Under the pieces are notes generated by a model, which was not told the origin of the DNA, made no database searches, and worked only from the letters and a program-made list of their open reading frames with translations. The position numbers and the translations under genes were made by a program. Positions 56,701 through 64,000 of a DNA stretch of 64,000 nucleotides are shown piece after piece. Position 1 is the stretch's first letter; every line of letters starts with the position of its first letter. The DNA comes from Chitinophaga pinensis (GTDB lineage: Bacteria > Bacteroidota > Bacteroidia > 2-12-FULL-35-15): the NCBI GenBank assembly GCA_945885475.1, contig CAMCYR010000004.1:1-64000 (forward strand), written 5' to 3'.

Positions 56701-59700
56701 CGTTGCACTTGTTTGAACTGGAATAGTATTCCACGAATAAGTATAACCTCCTCCAATTGTTCCACCTGAACCGGCAACTGTTGCTGTGCCGTTGCATGCA
56801 CCGTTGCATGTTACAGATGAAGACAAGGTTATTGCAGCACTTAATAAAGTTGGTTGAGTAATTGACGTGCTTCCAGTTGCTGTACAGCCCCAATTATCTG
56901 TAACGGTTACAGAATATGATCCCGGACAAAGTGAGGAGTTGGTTGCCGATGTTATAGCATTACTCCAAAGATACGTGTATATATTAGAGCCACCTATTGC
57001 AGAAACAGTTGCAGAGCCATTGCAAGCAGAGTTGCAAGTAATGTTAATTCCACTAACCGTTGAATTTATTTGTGAATCGGAATAAATTGTAACGTTGTCA
57101 TTTCCTGAACAACCGTTAATATCTGTTACAACTACAACATAGGTTGTTGTTGCTGTCGGATTAGCTGAAGGATTGAAAATAGTTGTTGAGGTTAAGCCTG
57201 CTGCAGGTGTCCAGCTATATGTGAAACCTGCACCATTGGGAGTAACTGTCAGTGGTGTACTTCCTCCGAAACAAATTGTATCGTTGGGTCCCGCGTCAAC
57301 AGTCAACGCAGCGTTGATTGAAATTGTGGATGTTGCTGTTGCAACACACCCTAATAATGTTCCTGTTACTGTATAGGTTGTACTTACTAAAGGAGATGCT
57401 GTTGCCGTATTTACACCTGTTGGTAATGCTCCTGCACTCCATGAATAGGTTGTTGCACCTCCAGCTGTTAATGTTGCGGTACTTCCAGGACATATGCTGG
57501 GAGAGTTAACAGTAACTATTGGAAGAGGATTAACTGTAACAGTTGTAACAGCTGTATTTACACAGCCGGAACTCGTTCCTGTAACGGTATAAGTTGTTGT
57601 TGTTGCAGGTGATGCTGTCGCTGTTGTTGCTCCCGAAGAAGTTGCTCCTGCAGTCCATGTGTAGGTGGTTGCTCCTCCTGCAGTAATCGTTGCCACTGCT
57701 CCGAAGCATATACTTGGAGAGGTAACGGTTACCGTTGGCAGTGGAGTTACTGTAATTGTAGCAATTGCGGTATTGGTGCAACCTGCAGCGGATGTTCCCG
57801 TAACAGTATATGTAGTAGTAGTTGCCGGCGTAGCATCGGCTGTATTTAAACCCGTAATAGATGCTCCCGCGCTCCAAGTATAAGTTGCAGCACCTGTTGC
57901 GGTTAATGTCGCAATTGCACCATTACAAATTGTTGGGGAGTTGACAGTGATAACGGGAAGCGGGTTTACTGTAATTGTTGAAACGGCGGTGTTGCTGCAA
58001 CCTGTTGCTGTTCCTGTTACCGTATAAGTTGTTGTTGCAAGTGGGGAACCATTCGCAGTATTTATTCCGGAAGAAATTGCTCCTGCACTCCATGTATATG
58101 TTGTCGCACCTAATGCAATTAATGCAGCAGTTTGTCCTGCACAGATTGTCGGTGAATTAACGGTTACGATAGGAAGCGGTGTAACTGTAACGGTAGACAC
58201 AGCGGTGTTTGTACATCCCGAAGCCGAACCTGTTACTGTGTAAGATGTTGTAGTAATAGGCGAAGCCGTTGCAGTAGTAGCTCCTGTAGATGTAGCTCCC
58301 GCACTCCATGTGTAGGTCGTTGCACCACCGGCAGTTAATGTTGCACTTGATCCGATGCAAATTGTTGGTGAAGTAACAGTTACAGTTGGTAGTGGAGTTA
58401 CAGTTACCGTAGATACTGCAGTTCCGGTACATCCGCTCGCAGTACCTGTTACTGTATAAGATGTAGTAGCTGCTGGTGTAGCATCTGCAGTAGTAATTCC
58501 TGTGCTTGAAGCTCCTGCGCTCCATGTGTATGCTGTTGCGCCGCTTGCTGCTATGTTTGCAATTTGACCGTTACAAATGGTTGGTGAGTTAACCGTTATT
58601 GCGATTGCTGCTGCAATAGTAACGGTTGCAACAGCAGAGCCCGTGCATCCTCCCGCTGTTCCTGTTACGGTATAGCTTGTTGTTGAACCCGGAGACGCAC
58701 TTGCTGTATTTATTCCTGTGGAGGTTGCTCCCGCACTCCATACATACGATGTTCCACCCGAAGCAGATAGCGTAGCTGTTCCGCCAGGGCATATAGTTGG
58801 TGAATTAACTGTGACAGTAATCGATCCGCCAATTGTAACTGTGGCAACTGCCGTTCCTGTACATCCTGCTGAAGTGCCGGTTACAGTGTAAGAAGTTGTT
58901 GCACCAGGACTTGCTGAAGCAGTACTCACTCCTGTAGAAGTAGCTCCTGCACTCCAAGTATAGGTAGCTGCTCCTGCTGCCGTTAATGTTGCCGTTTGTC
59001 CAGGGCAAACTGTAGGTGAGTTTACAGATACGATAGGTAATGGATTGACAGTAACAGTTGAAACCGCTGTTACCGAACATCCAGCAGTTGTTCCTGTTAC
59101 TGTATATGAAGTGGTCGTTGCAGGGGAAGCATTTGCTGTGTTTACACCTGACGATACAGCTCCTGCACTCCAAACATATGTTGCAGCTCCACTTGCTGTC
59201 AAGTTTGCAGGGGTTCCTGCACATATCGTTGGTGAATTTACTGTTATTGCCGGTAATGGATTCACTGTTACTGTAGCAACGGCTGTATTTGTGCAGCCAG
59301 AAGTTGTACCCGTAACGGTATAGGTTGTAGTTGTTGATGGTACAGCATCTGCTGTGCTTACACCTGTTGAAGATGCTCCACCGCTCCATGAATAAGTTGT
59401 CGCTCCAGAGGCCGAAAGAGCAGCTGTTTGCCCTGCACAAATAGTAGGAGAGTTAACTGTAACAGAAGGTAGAGGAGTCACTGTTACTGTTGCAACAGCA
59501 GTATTTGTACAACCTGATAGTGTTCCTGTTACGGTATAAGTCGTTGTTGTTCCTGGAGTAGCATTTGCAGTATTGGTACCTGTTGAAACTGCTCCTGCAC
59601 TCCAAGTGTATGTTGATGCTCCTGTTGCAGTTAAGTTTGCTGTTTGTCCCGAGCAGATGGTAAGTGAGTTTACCGTTACAACGGGCACCGGATTAACGGT

Positions 59701-62700
59701 AACAGTTGCAATGGCAGTATTGCTACAGCCTGCTGTTGTTCCGGTTACCGTATATGTTGTTGTACTACCTGGTAAAGCAGTTGCTGTGTTTACACCCGTA
59801 GACGTTGCACCGGCACTCCATGTATATGTTGTTGCACCACCTGCTGTGAGTGTTGCTGTAGAACCTGCACAAATTGTCGGAGAATTTATCGTTACTGTAG
59901 GAATAGCGTTAACCGTTACTGTCGCAATTGCCGTATTACTGCATCCCGCTGATGTTCCTGTTACTGTATACGAAGTTGTTGCAGTAGGTGAGGCTGATGC
60001 CGTGTTTACACCTGTTGATGAAGCACCTGCACTCCACGTATAGGTGGAAGCTCCTCCTGCAGTAAATGTTGCAACTTGTCCATCACAGATTGTCGGGGAA
60101 TTAACGGTTACCGTTAATGATGAAGCAACCGTTACGGTGGCAATCGCAGAACTAGTGCAGCCCAGTGAAGTTCCAGTTACTGTATAAGATGTTGTTGATG
60201 CAGGGCTTGACGTTGCCGTGTTAAGTCCCGTAACGGTCACTCCTGCAGTCCAGGCATAAGTTGTTGCTCCAGCAGCTGTTAAAGTTGCTGTTCCACCCGG
60301 ACAAATTGAGGGGGAGTTTACTGTTGTAACAGGCAATGGATTTACAGTAAGGGTATAGCTTATCGGAGTCCCGACACATCCAGCTAATGTGGGAGTAATT
60401 GTTATCGTTGACGTTACCGGACTGGCTGTTGCGTTTATAGCAGTGAATAGCGGTATGCTAATTGTGCCGCTGGCAGCAAGACCTATTGATGCATTCGAGT
60501 TTGTCCATGTGAATGTAGCACCTGCCGGGCTACTAACAAAAGTATTTGCCGGCACAGATTCCCCAGCGCAAAAAGTAAGATTGGGTTCAGCAGTAACAAT
60601 AGGTAATGGATTTACTGTAACGGTTGCAATAGCTGTATTGCTGCAACCTGCAGTTGTTCCTGTTACCGTATAAGTAGTAGTTGTTGTTGCTGAAGCAGTA
60701 GCTGTATTTAAACCTGTTGACGTAGCTCCAGCGCTCCATGTATAGGTAGTTCCGCCACCGGCAGTTAATGTTGCGGCATCTCCATTGCATATTGTTGGAG
60801 AATTAACTGTAATTGCTAAAAGAGGATTAACTGTAACGGTGGCAATAGCAGTAGATGTACAGCCCGCTGCCGATGTTCCAGTAACGGTGTATGAAGTTGT
60901 TGTTGCAGGCGCTGCAGTAGCAGTTGTGACACCCGTAACGGTTACACCCGCAGTCCATGAATATGTTGCTGCTCCTGCAGCCGTAAGTGTTGCTGTTCCA
61001 CCTGGGCAGATGGTTGCAGAAGTAACCGTGGTAATTGGCAATTGATTTACAGTGATCGTGTAGGTTATGGGGGCTCCTTCACAGCCAGTTAATGTTGGTG
61101 TAATCGTAATAGTCCCCGTAATTGGTCCTGCAGTCGCATTGGTTGCTGTAAATGTCGGTATACTTGTTACCCCGCTTGCTGCCAATCCGATTGCAGCATT
61201 TGAGTTTGTCCAAGTAAAAGTTGCACCTGCAGGTGCACTTGTAAATGTATTCGCAGGAACAGTAGCTCCAGCGCAAAAAGAAAGGTTAGTCTCAGCTGTA
61301 ACTGTTGGTAATGGATTTACTGTAACTGTAGCTATAGCAGTGTTTGAACAACCTCCTGTTGTTCCAGTTACATTGTAAGTGGTTGTTCCGGCCGGACTAA
61401 CAGTGATTGGATTTAATATTGATCCTGTTGACCATAGGTAGGTTGTTCCACCCGCAGCCGATAGTGTTGCCGTTGCGCCTGCACATATGCTTGGTGAATT
61501 TACAGTTATGATTGGTAATGGCGTAACGGTTACGGTTGCTACAGCTGTTCCAGTGCATCCGTTTGCGTTTGTTCCTGTAACAGTATAGGACGTTGTGGTT
61601 GCTGGAGTAGCTGATGCAGTTGCTCCGCCACCAGATGTTGCACCTGCACTCCATGTGTATGTAGTTGCTCCTCCTGCTGTTAATGTTGCAGTTTGTCCGG
61701 CACAGATTGTTACTGGACTTAATGTTACAACCGGCATTGCATATATGGTAACGGTAGAAGTTGTTGTAGATGTGCAACCTCCAGCAGCTGTAATCGTGTG
61801 CGTGATCGTATATGTACCTGGTGTAGTATAAACAACGCCAGACTGATTATTTGTAGTTGATGATGCTGGCGTGGCTCCACCACCGCCAAAATTCCATGAA
61901 TAAGTATAACCCGCAGCCGTTGAACCGGTATTCGAGAAACTAAATGTATTTCCAGTTAAACACTGATTTGGAGATTGTGTAAAGGTGGAAGTAGGCTGTG
62001 GATTTACCGTTATTGTAAAGGTAATAGGAGCGCCAGGGCATGTTCCCAAAGTAGGTGTAACGGTGATTGTGCTGGTGATAGGTGCTGTTGTTGTATTTGT
62101 TGCAGTAAAAATTGGTAAACTGGTTGTGCCACTTGAGGCTAATCCTATTGCGGCATTAGAGTTAGTCCACGTGAACGTTGCTCCAAGCGGAGTGCTTGAA
62201 AATGTATTCGCAGCGATGATGGCTCCTGCACAAACAGCAATGTTAGGTTCTGCTGTTATAACTGGAACCGGATTTACAGTTACAATTGTTGTTGCTGTGC
62301 AGATAACCCCGCCACTTGTTACAGTAACAGTATATATTCCGCTCATTGCTGTCGTTGCTGTCGGTCGACTTGGATTTTGTAATGTTGAGGTGAATCCACC
62401 AGGGCCAGTCCAGCTATAGGTTCCTCCCCCTGTTGAATTCAACTGAATTGTAGATCCTGCGCAATAAGGTCCAGTATTTGTTGCCGTTGCAGCACATGTG
62501 TTGCACGGTGCTGGTGAGGTATAAGCAGTAGTAAGCGAACACGTAGGATCAGCAGAAAAAGTGGCAGTAATTGAACACGCTCCACCTGTTGCAGTAATCC
62601 CGGGAAGTGTATATGAAATAGGACTTGTCCATGGCAACGGAACTGTAGTGCTACCTCCACAAGAACTGCTAACGGTAAGTGTTCCTGTTGTTGGAGGATA

Positions 62701-63678
62701 ACTCAGTGTGATTTGACCCGTAACGGAATATTGATTTGTTGCCGGAACGCACGCTCCGGGGACTGCTGTTAAACCCGTCATATTACAAAGGATCGCACAG
62801 TTGGTTGTTCCGTCAGTTCCAGGAAGATTTGCTGCCGTTGCAGAAATATTTGTGGGAACATTTGAGTAGTTGGTAATTAGTAACATATACCACTGTCCGG
62901 CTATTGCTGCCGGGATATCTACTTGTTCTGTTGCTGCAATAGAATAGCTGCAATCAATGCCAACTGCTCCAGCACTGATGGCTGCACACATGGAGGCTTG
63001 GGTTGCAAAAGGTCCCCATAAAATAAAATCGATATCGACTGCTGCAGAATTTGAAAGGTTGATTTGAATCGGACCTGAAGTTGCAATGTTTAAATAATAC
63101 CAGGCCGGGTTAGGTTGTGAAAATAAACAGCCATAGTTAGGACCGACAGGAGCAGATGTACCTGTGGATGCCGGAAATGTAAGACCTGAAGAAGTACAAA
63201 ATGGCTGAGCTTCACCACAGGTACCTGGCTCAGGTGGTGGCGGTGGTGGTGGGGTGGTGCTGCAGCTAATAGCTGCGACCCATCCAGGATAAGTTATAGA
63301 CCCATCAGAAGTAAAAGAAAATGTGATACATCCACCTAATGAGGAAGTTACCGTACCGGGGCTGTTTGTTCCCGTATAATTTCCAATCAGTGGGGAACCT
63401 ACAGTAGGGCCGTTATAAATAATTAATCGGTCGAAACTGTTTTCTGTTACAAAAGAACTAAAGGTGAACGTAATATATTGTCCAGCAGGCGCACAGAATG
63501 TTGCAGTAAAGTTTTGACCATTCGTATACGCACCAGCAGGTCCACCGCTATCATAGAATGTTCCGCCGCAAGCGCCACTCACTGTGCCTAGGTTGCCCAT
63601 ATTGTAGATTTGAGCACTTAGTTGCGATGTAATGCTAATTGCTAATAAAGTAATGAGAGAGGAGAGTAGTTTTTTCAT
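50719..63678 (-). CDS. Giant T9SS-secreted multi-repeat adhesin
   Basis: 4319 residues. Signal peptide (cleavage after QLSA). 30-142: CUB-like domain (FDRLIIYNGP, GCITFSFTSDGS). 143-150: a run of Pro linker. 150-310: an N-terminal beta domain (NPAWYYLNIATSGPIQINLS). About 596-640: PKD (YSWNFGGGG). About 648-2200: about 18 Ig-like repeats of 70 residues (NSPTICAGQTATLTAGGATT) with two or three longer Ig units. About 2200-3896: 22 SprB repeats (NVSCFGGSTGSVTISGTGGT, YTYSINGG). About 4053-4222: two PKD domains (YSWNFGDGSS). 4223-4319: CHU_C type B sorting domain (VPNAFTPLNNDGIND, FDRWGSLIYKTTDVNKGWDG). It would be exported by the type IX system and tied to the surface, like SprB-class adhesins for gliding or attachment. 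The upstream partial gene lies 22 bp away, so the two may share a transcript. Confidence 0.95.
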   Translation of the reverse strand: MKKLLSSLITLLAISITSQLSAQIYNMGNLGTVSGACGGTFYDSGGPAGAYTNGQNFTATFCAPAGQYITFTFSSFVTENSFDRLIIYNGPTVGSPLIGNYTGTNSPGTVTSSLGGCITFSFTSDGSITYPGWVAAISCSTTPPPPPPPEPGTCGEAQPFCTSSGLTFPASTGTSAPVGPNYGCLFSQPNPAWYYLNIATSGPIQINLSNSAAVDIDFILWGPFATQASMCAAISAGAVGIDCSYSIAATEQVDIPAAIAGQWYMLLITNYSNVPTNISATAANLPGTDGTTNCAILCNMTGLTAVPGACVPATNQYSVTGQITLSYPPTTGTLTVSSSCGGSTTVPLPWTSPISYTLPGITATGGACSITATFSADPTCSLTTAYTSPAPCNTCAATATNTGPYCAGSTIQLNSTGGGTYSWTGPGGFTSTLQNPSRPTATTAMSGIYTVTVTSGGVICTATTIVTVNPVPVITAEPNIAVCAGAIIAANTFSSTPLGATFTWTNSNAAIGLASSGTTSLPIFTATNTTTAPITSTITVTPTLGTCPGAPITFTITVNPQPTSTFTQSPNQCLTGNTFSFSNTGSTAAGYTYSWNFGGGGATPASSTTNNQSGVVYTTPGTYTITHTITAAGGCTSTTTSTVTIYAMPVVTLSPVTICAGQTATLTAGGATTYTWSAGATSGGGATASATPATTTSYTVTGTNANGCTGTAVATVTVTPLPIITVNSPSICAGATATLSAAGGTTYLWSTGSILNPITVSPAGTTTYNVTGTTGGCSNTAIATVTVNPLPTVTAETNLSFCAGATVPANTFTSAPAGATFTWTNSNAAIGLAASGVTSIPTFTATNATAGPITGTITITPTLTGCEGAPITYTITVNQLPITTVTSATICPGGTATLTAAGAATYSWTAGVTVTGVTTATAAPATTTSYTVTGTSAAGCTSTAIATVTVNPLLAITVNSPTICNGDAATLTAGGGTTYTWSAGATSTGLNTATASATTTTTYTVTGTTAGCSNTAIATVTVNPLPIVTAEPNLTFCAGESVPANTFVSSPAGATFTWTNSNASIGLAASGTISIPLFTAINATASPVTSTITITPTLAGCVGTPISYTLTVNPLPVTTVNSPSICPGGTATLTAAGATTYAWTAGVTVTGLNTATSSPASTTSYTVTGTSLGCTSSAIATVTVASSLTVTVNSPTICDGQVATFTAGGASTYTWSAGASSTGVNTASASPTATTSYTVTGTSAGCSNTAIATVTVNAIPTVTINSPTICAGSTATLTAGGATTYTWSAGATSTGVNTATALPGSTTTYTVTGTTAGCSNTAIATVTVNPVPVVTVNSLTICSGQTANLTATGASTYTWSAGAVSTGTNTANATPGTTTTYTVTGTLSGCTNTAVATVTVTPLPSVTVNSPTICAGQTAALSASGATTYSWSGGASSTGVSTADAVPSTTTTYTVTGTTSGCTNTAVATVTVNPLPAITVNSPTICAGTPANLTASGAATYVWSAGAVSSGVNTANASPATTTSYTVTGTTAGCSVTAVSTVTVNPLPIVSVNSPTVCPGQTATLTAAGAATYTWSAGATSTGVSTASASPGATTSYTVTGTSAGCTGTAVATVTIGGSITVTVNSPTICPGGTATLSASGGTSYVWSAGATSTGINTASASPGSTTSYTVTGTAGGCTGSAVATVTIAAAIAITVNSPTICNGQIANIAASGATAYTWSAGASSTGITTADATPAATTSYTVTGTASGCTGTAVSTVTVTPLPTVTVTSPTICIGSSATLTAGGATTYTWSAGATSTGATTATASPITTTSYTVTGSASGCTNTAVSTVTVTPLPIVTVNSPTICAGQTAALIALGATTYTWSAGAISSGINTANGSPLATTTYTVTGTATGCSNTAVSTITVNPLPVITVNSPTICNGAIATLTATGAATYTWSAGASITGLNTADATPATTTTYTVTGTSAAGCTNTAIATITVTPLPTVTVTSPSICFGAVATITAGGATTYTWTAGATSSGATTATASPATTTTYTVTGTSSGCVNTAVTTVTVNPLPIVTVNSPSICPGSTATLTAGGATTYSWSAGALPTGVNTATASPLVSTTYTVTGTLLGCVATATSTISINAALTVDAGPNDTICFGGSTPLTVTPNGAGFTYSWTPAAGLTSTTIFNPSANPTATTTYVVVVTDINGCSGNDNVTIYSDSQINSTVSGINITCNSACNGSATVSAIGGSNIYTYLWSNAITSATNSSLCPGSYSVTVTDNWGCTATGSTSITQPTLLSAAITLSSSVTCNGACNGTATVAGSGGTIGGGYTYSWNTIPVQTSATATAMCAGTYTVTVRDANNCTNTTTVTISEPSVLTSSISAQTNVSCFGGSTGSVTISGTGGTPSFTYSINGGTTFQTSGTFTGLSAGTYSIIVKDGNNCTVAQAVTITQPTVVSSSITAQTNVSCFGGNTGSATVLATGGTVGYTYSIDGGASFQSSGTFNSLIAGTYTIIVTDGNGCSINQPLTITQPTQVTVTATKVDATCGAANGSLTATGLNGTPGYTYSIGAAFQASGTFTGLAAGTYTVTVKDLNNCTTTTIITIVDLSGLTASISAQTNVSCNGGTNGSVTVVASGSTGPYLYSINGGVLGGSGTFTALSQGIYTVVAQDGNGCTTSVPVTIIQPTVLTGNISAQTNISCFGLSNGSITVVAAGGTATYTYSIDGGAFVASPTFTGLTVGAHTIIIRDANNCAVSVPCTITQPTALTLVTTTTNAICIAANGAATVTASGATPTYTYFWSGSGASTATNSAITAGNYTVTVTDANGCSQTSTTSVGQNPGATAVISSSTNVTCAASNNGTATVSMGAGATPPFTYAWNPGSQTTVTASGLAPASYTVTVTDGNGCISSASVIITEPTILTQTFTTSNISCFGGSDGSITINPAGGTPGYTYLWTPGSYTTQTISGLSAGTYTCVYTDVNGCQKTGSVAITEPAGMSLTSTQVDATCNIANGSATISAGGGTGPYSYLWSDPAAQTTTTASGLPSNTYLVTVTDANACTQTLSVTINNLAGPVATLFATNNVSCFGENDGSATVTVSGGTIPFTFLWNNGQTLPTATNLIAGTYTLVATDANGCIASTSATITEPILLDLAIAGTNPTCFGACNGTLISNTFGGTAPYTYLWNPGGVTTPFTLGLCAGTYTLQVTDVNGCTAFKPATLTAPTAVTASTTSTNISCSGLCNATATANPLTGTGPFTYLWSDISAQSTQTATGLCSGTYTVTVTDAGGCTTTATAVITSPTSMIASITTIGNVTCFAACDGYATATVTGGSAPYNYLWMPTSTAGASVNNLCAANYTVTVTDANGCTASTTATITEPFALVASITSTNVTCYNACDATANAVYTGGTGPFTFQWTPTFQTTPNITNICDGVHDLTVVDGNGCTASASVVISQPTILAVSTVTTNSSCGNADGSACAAVIGGIPPFSYSWNDPSTQTTICASNINSGVYTISITDANGCSIAGLANVNDNAAPVVTIPTSTNVTCAGAANGNAQAAIVGGIVPYTILWSPSGQTTSFISGLSGGIYSVIVTDSIGCVGTSSVTINEPAPLVSGILATSNVSCFLTCDGTATVGAGGGTAPYTYLWNDAATQASQTATGLCAAGYTVTITDVNGCISTSSTTITSAPAINIAVVSTTNVSCNSGNNGAINLNITGGTPGYTYTWTPSVGSGPIVSGLLAGIYTVVVTDQNGCSNTMNFNITEPTAITLSTISNPSTCGNANGFVSVTPSGGTPGYTYLWNDPSNQVSAIATSLPAGAYTVVVTDSQGCTADTSIVLLDRSGPTLDPFAFTEPLCYETALGSATVFPVGGQPLYTYSWSGIGSQITQTATALIAGTYTVTVTDANGCSVTGSVTVTQPSPTDIIVSPTDTICIGENAQLYGAGYGGTPGYTYFWVPATFVGAGPHVVNPTTTSTYNVFLTDANGCVSPTETITLFVNPPVTVSASDVSVCSGSFVTISASASGGNGGPYTYTWSNAVIGASQSVSPSLASSPFDYFVIVDDGCSFLATDTATVTVNPVAIALMLANDTAGCEDFTVTFNAVSDIGTSYSWNFGDGSSNQIGEPVTHTYLNSGSYDVTLTVTTALGCVSSISNVNYIDVFPAPSASFSYSPTSVTQTVPLVSFTDQTIGAGAPFIWSWDFNHPFGIFTDTVQNPSFSYNDPGSYTVQLIVTNTFGCTDTAYNDVIVLPEYTLYVPNAFTPLNNDGINDTFMPQGVGIDPNDFELSIFDRWGSLIYKTTDVNKGWDGRANGGDKIAQIDVYVWKIITKDFNGNEKEYIGHVTIVK

Positions 63679-63700
63679 TCGAGAGATATTGAAAAGTTTT

Positions 63701-64000
63701 TTACTTCTTAATTTTTACGATTTGAACTTTACCTGCATACAGTAAAAATGCAATATCCGTTTTTGGAATGTTGTCCATAATTGTAAGTGGGCTGATTGGT
63801 TTTTGATACGTTTCTAATAATTCCTTTGCTGAATACAATTCAACTGTAACGGCACTTTTTACAAATGTTATTGTTCTTCTTTTATCGTAAAATCTATATT
63901 CGTCAAAGCTGAAGTTGCTTAAAAGGTAATAGTAGTTTTCGGTTTCTTTTGCATTCCCTGCATTATTAACTACATAGTGCGGTTTTGTGCCTTGAGCAAA
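63701..64000 (-). CDS. C-terminal part of a secreted hypothetical protein, cut by the window edge
   Basis: 99 codons plus stop read from the window edge: FAQGTKPHYVVNNAGNAKET, then YYYLLSNFSFDEYRFYDKRR, ... ending IAFLLYAGKVQIVKIKK. The first residues FAQ look like the end of a signal peptide, so only about 20 residues are missing and the mature protein is about 97 residues. It is co-directional with the giant adhesin, 22 bp upstream, suggesting one transcript. No family is recognised; a small exported partner of the adhesin is possible. Confidence 0.75.
   Translation of the reverse strand, partial: FAQGTKPHYVVNNAGNAKETENYYYLLSNFSFDEYRFYDKRRTITFVKSAVTVELYSAKELLETYQKPISPLTIMDNIPKTDIAFLLYAGKVQIVKIKK

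Noticed and set aside
45453-62419. Many Val/Thr-rich plus-strand frames opposite the adhesin genes
   Set aside because: They repeat in step with the antisense Ig and SprB repeats and show the same periodicity; shadows of the real genes.

Overview
The window comes from an AT-rich genome of the phylum Bacteroidota. The evidence is two very large secreted proteins ending in gliding-motility-type (CHU_C, T9SS type B) sorting domains, an S8 peptidase with a T9SS type A tail, Bacteroidota-type promoters (TAnnTTTG -7 box, TTTG near -33), a DUF5606 gene and the short Bacteroidota form of AMP nucleosidase. I cannot place it below phylum. There is no rRNA, tRNA, CRISPR array, insertion sequence or prophage module.

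Region by region. 1-4.6 kb: accessory genes, namely a leucine-rich-repeat protein, small secreted proteins, a lipoprotein archaemetzincin, a DUF1287 papain-fold enzyme and a YwqK/RHS-like repeat protein. 4.7-8.1 kb: a five-gene minus-strand operon that I do not recognise as a described system: two paralogous small proteins (DUF6717-like), a histone-deacetylase-fold enzyme, a von Willebrand factor A protein with an intact metal site, and a protein with a Cys4 zinc-like site. 8.3-9.7 kb: two membrane-anchored murein-active enzymes (DUF5715 and GH25). 10-12.4 kb: DUF1643, a SHOCT-type secreted protein and an outer-membrane barrel. 12.6-38.6 kb: mostly core genes: rpsT with a long structured leader, radC, purB, EVE, holA, amn, an orphan HsdR_N protein, an S8 peptidase, DUF5606, an M3 peptidase, DinB, murB, three glycosyltransferases, ftsE, a TPR/outer-membrane pair and gyrB. 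38.7-64 kb: a minus-strand surface-protein island with three collagen-like proteins sharing one N-terminal head but carrying different C-terminal heads (one an S74 self-cleaving chaperone), then adhesins of 1861 and 4319 residues and the end of another secreted protein.

How the genes fit together. The island looks like an extracellular fibre and adhesin repertoire. The two adhesins should leave through the type IX system; the collagen-like proteins show no recognisable T9SS tail, so their surface route is open. The best candidate for an undescribed system is the deacetylase-fold/vWA/DUF6717 operon at 4686-8097. The best structural novelty is the collagen trio. Short intergenic repeats, a split small ORF behind ftsE and a segmental duplication inside an adhesin show active sequence turnover. 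All assignments are by reading; no database search was run.
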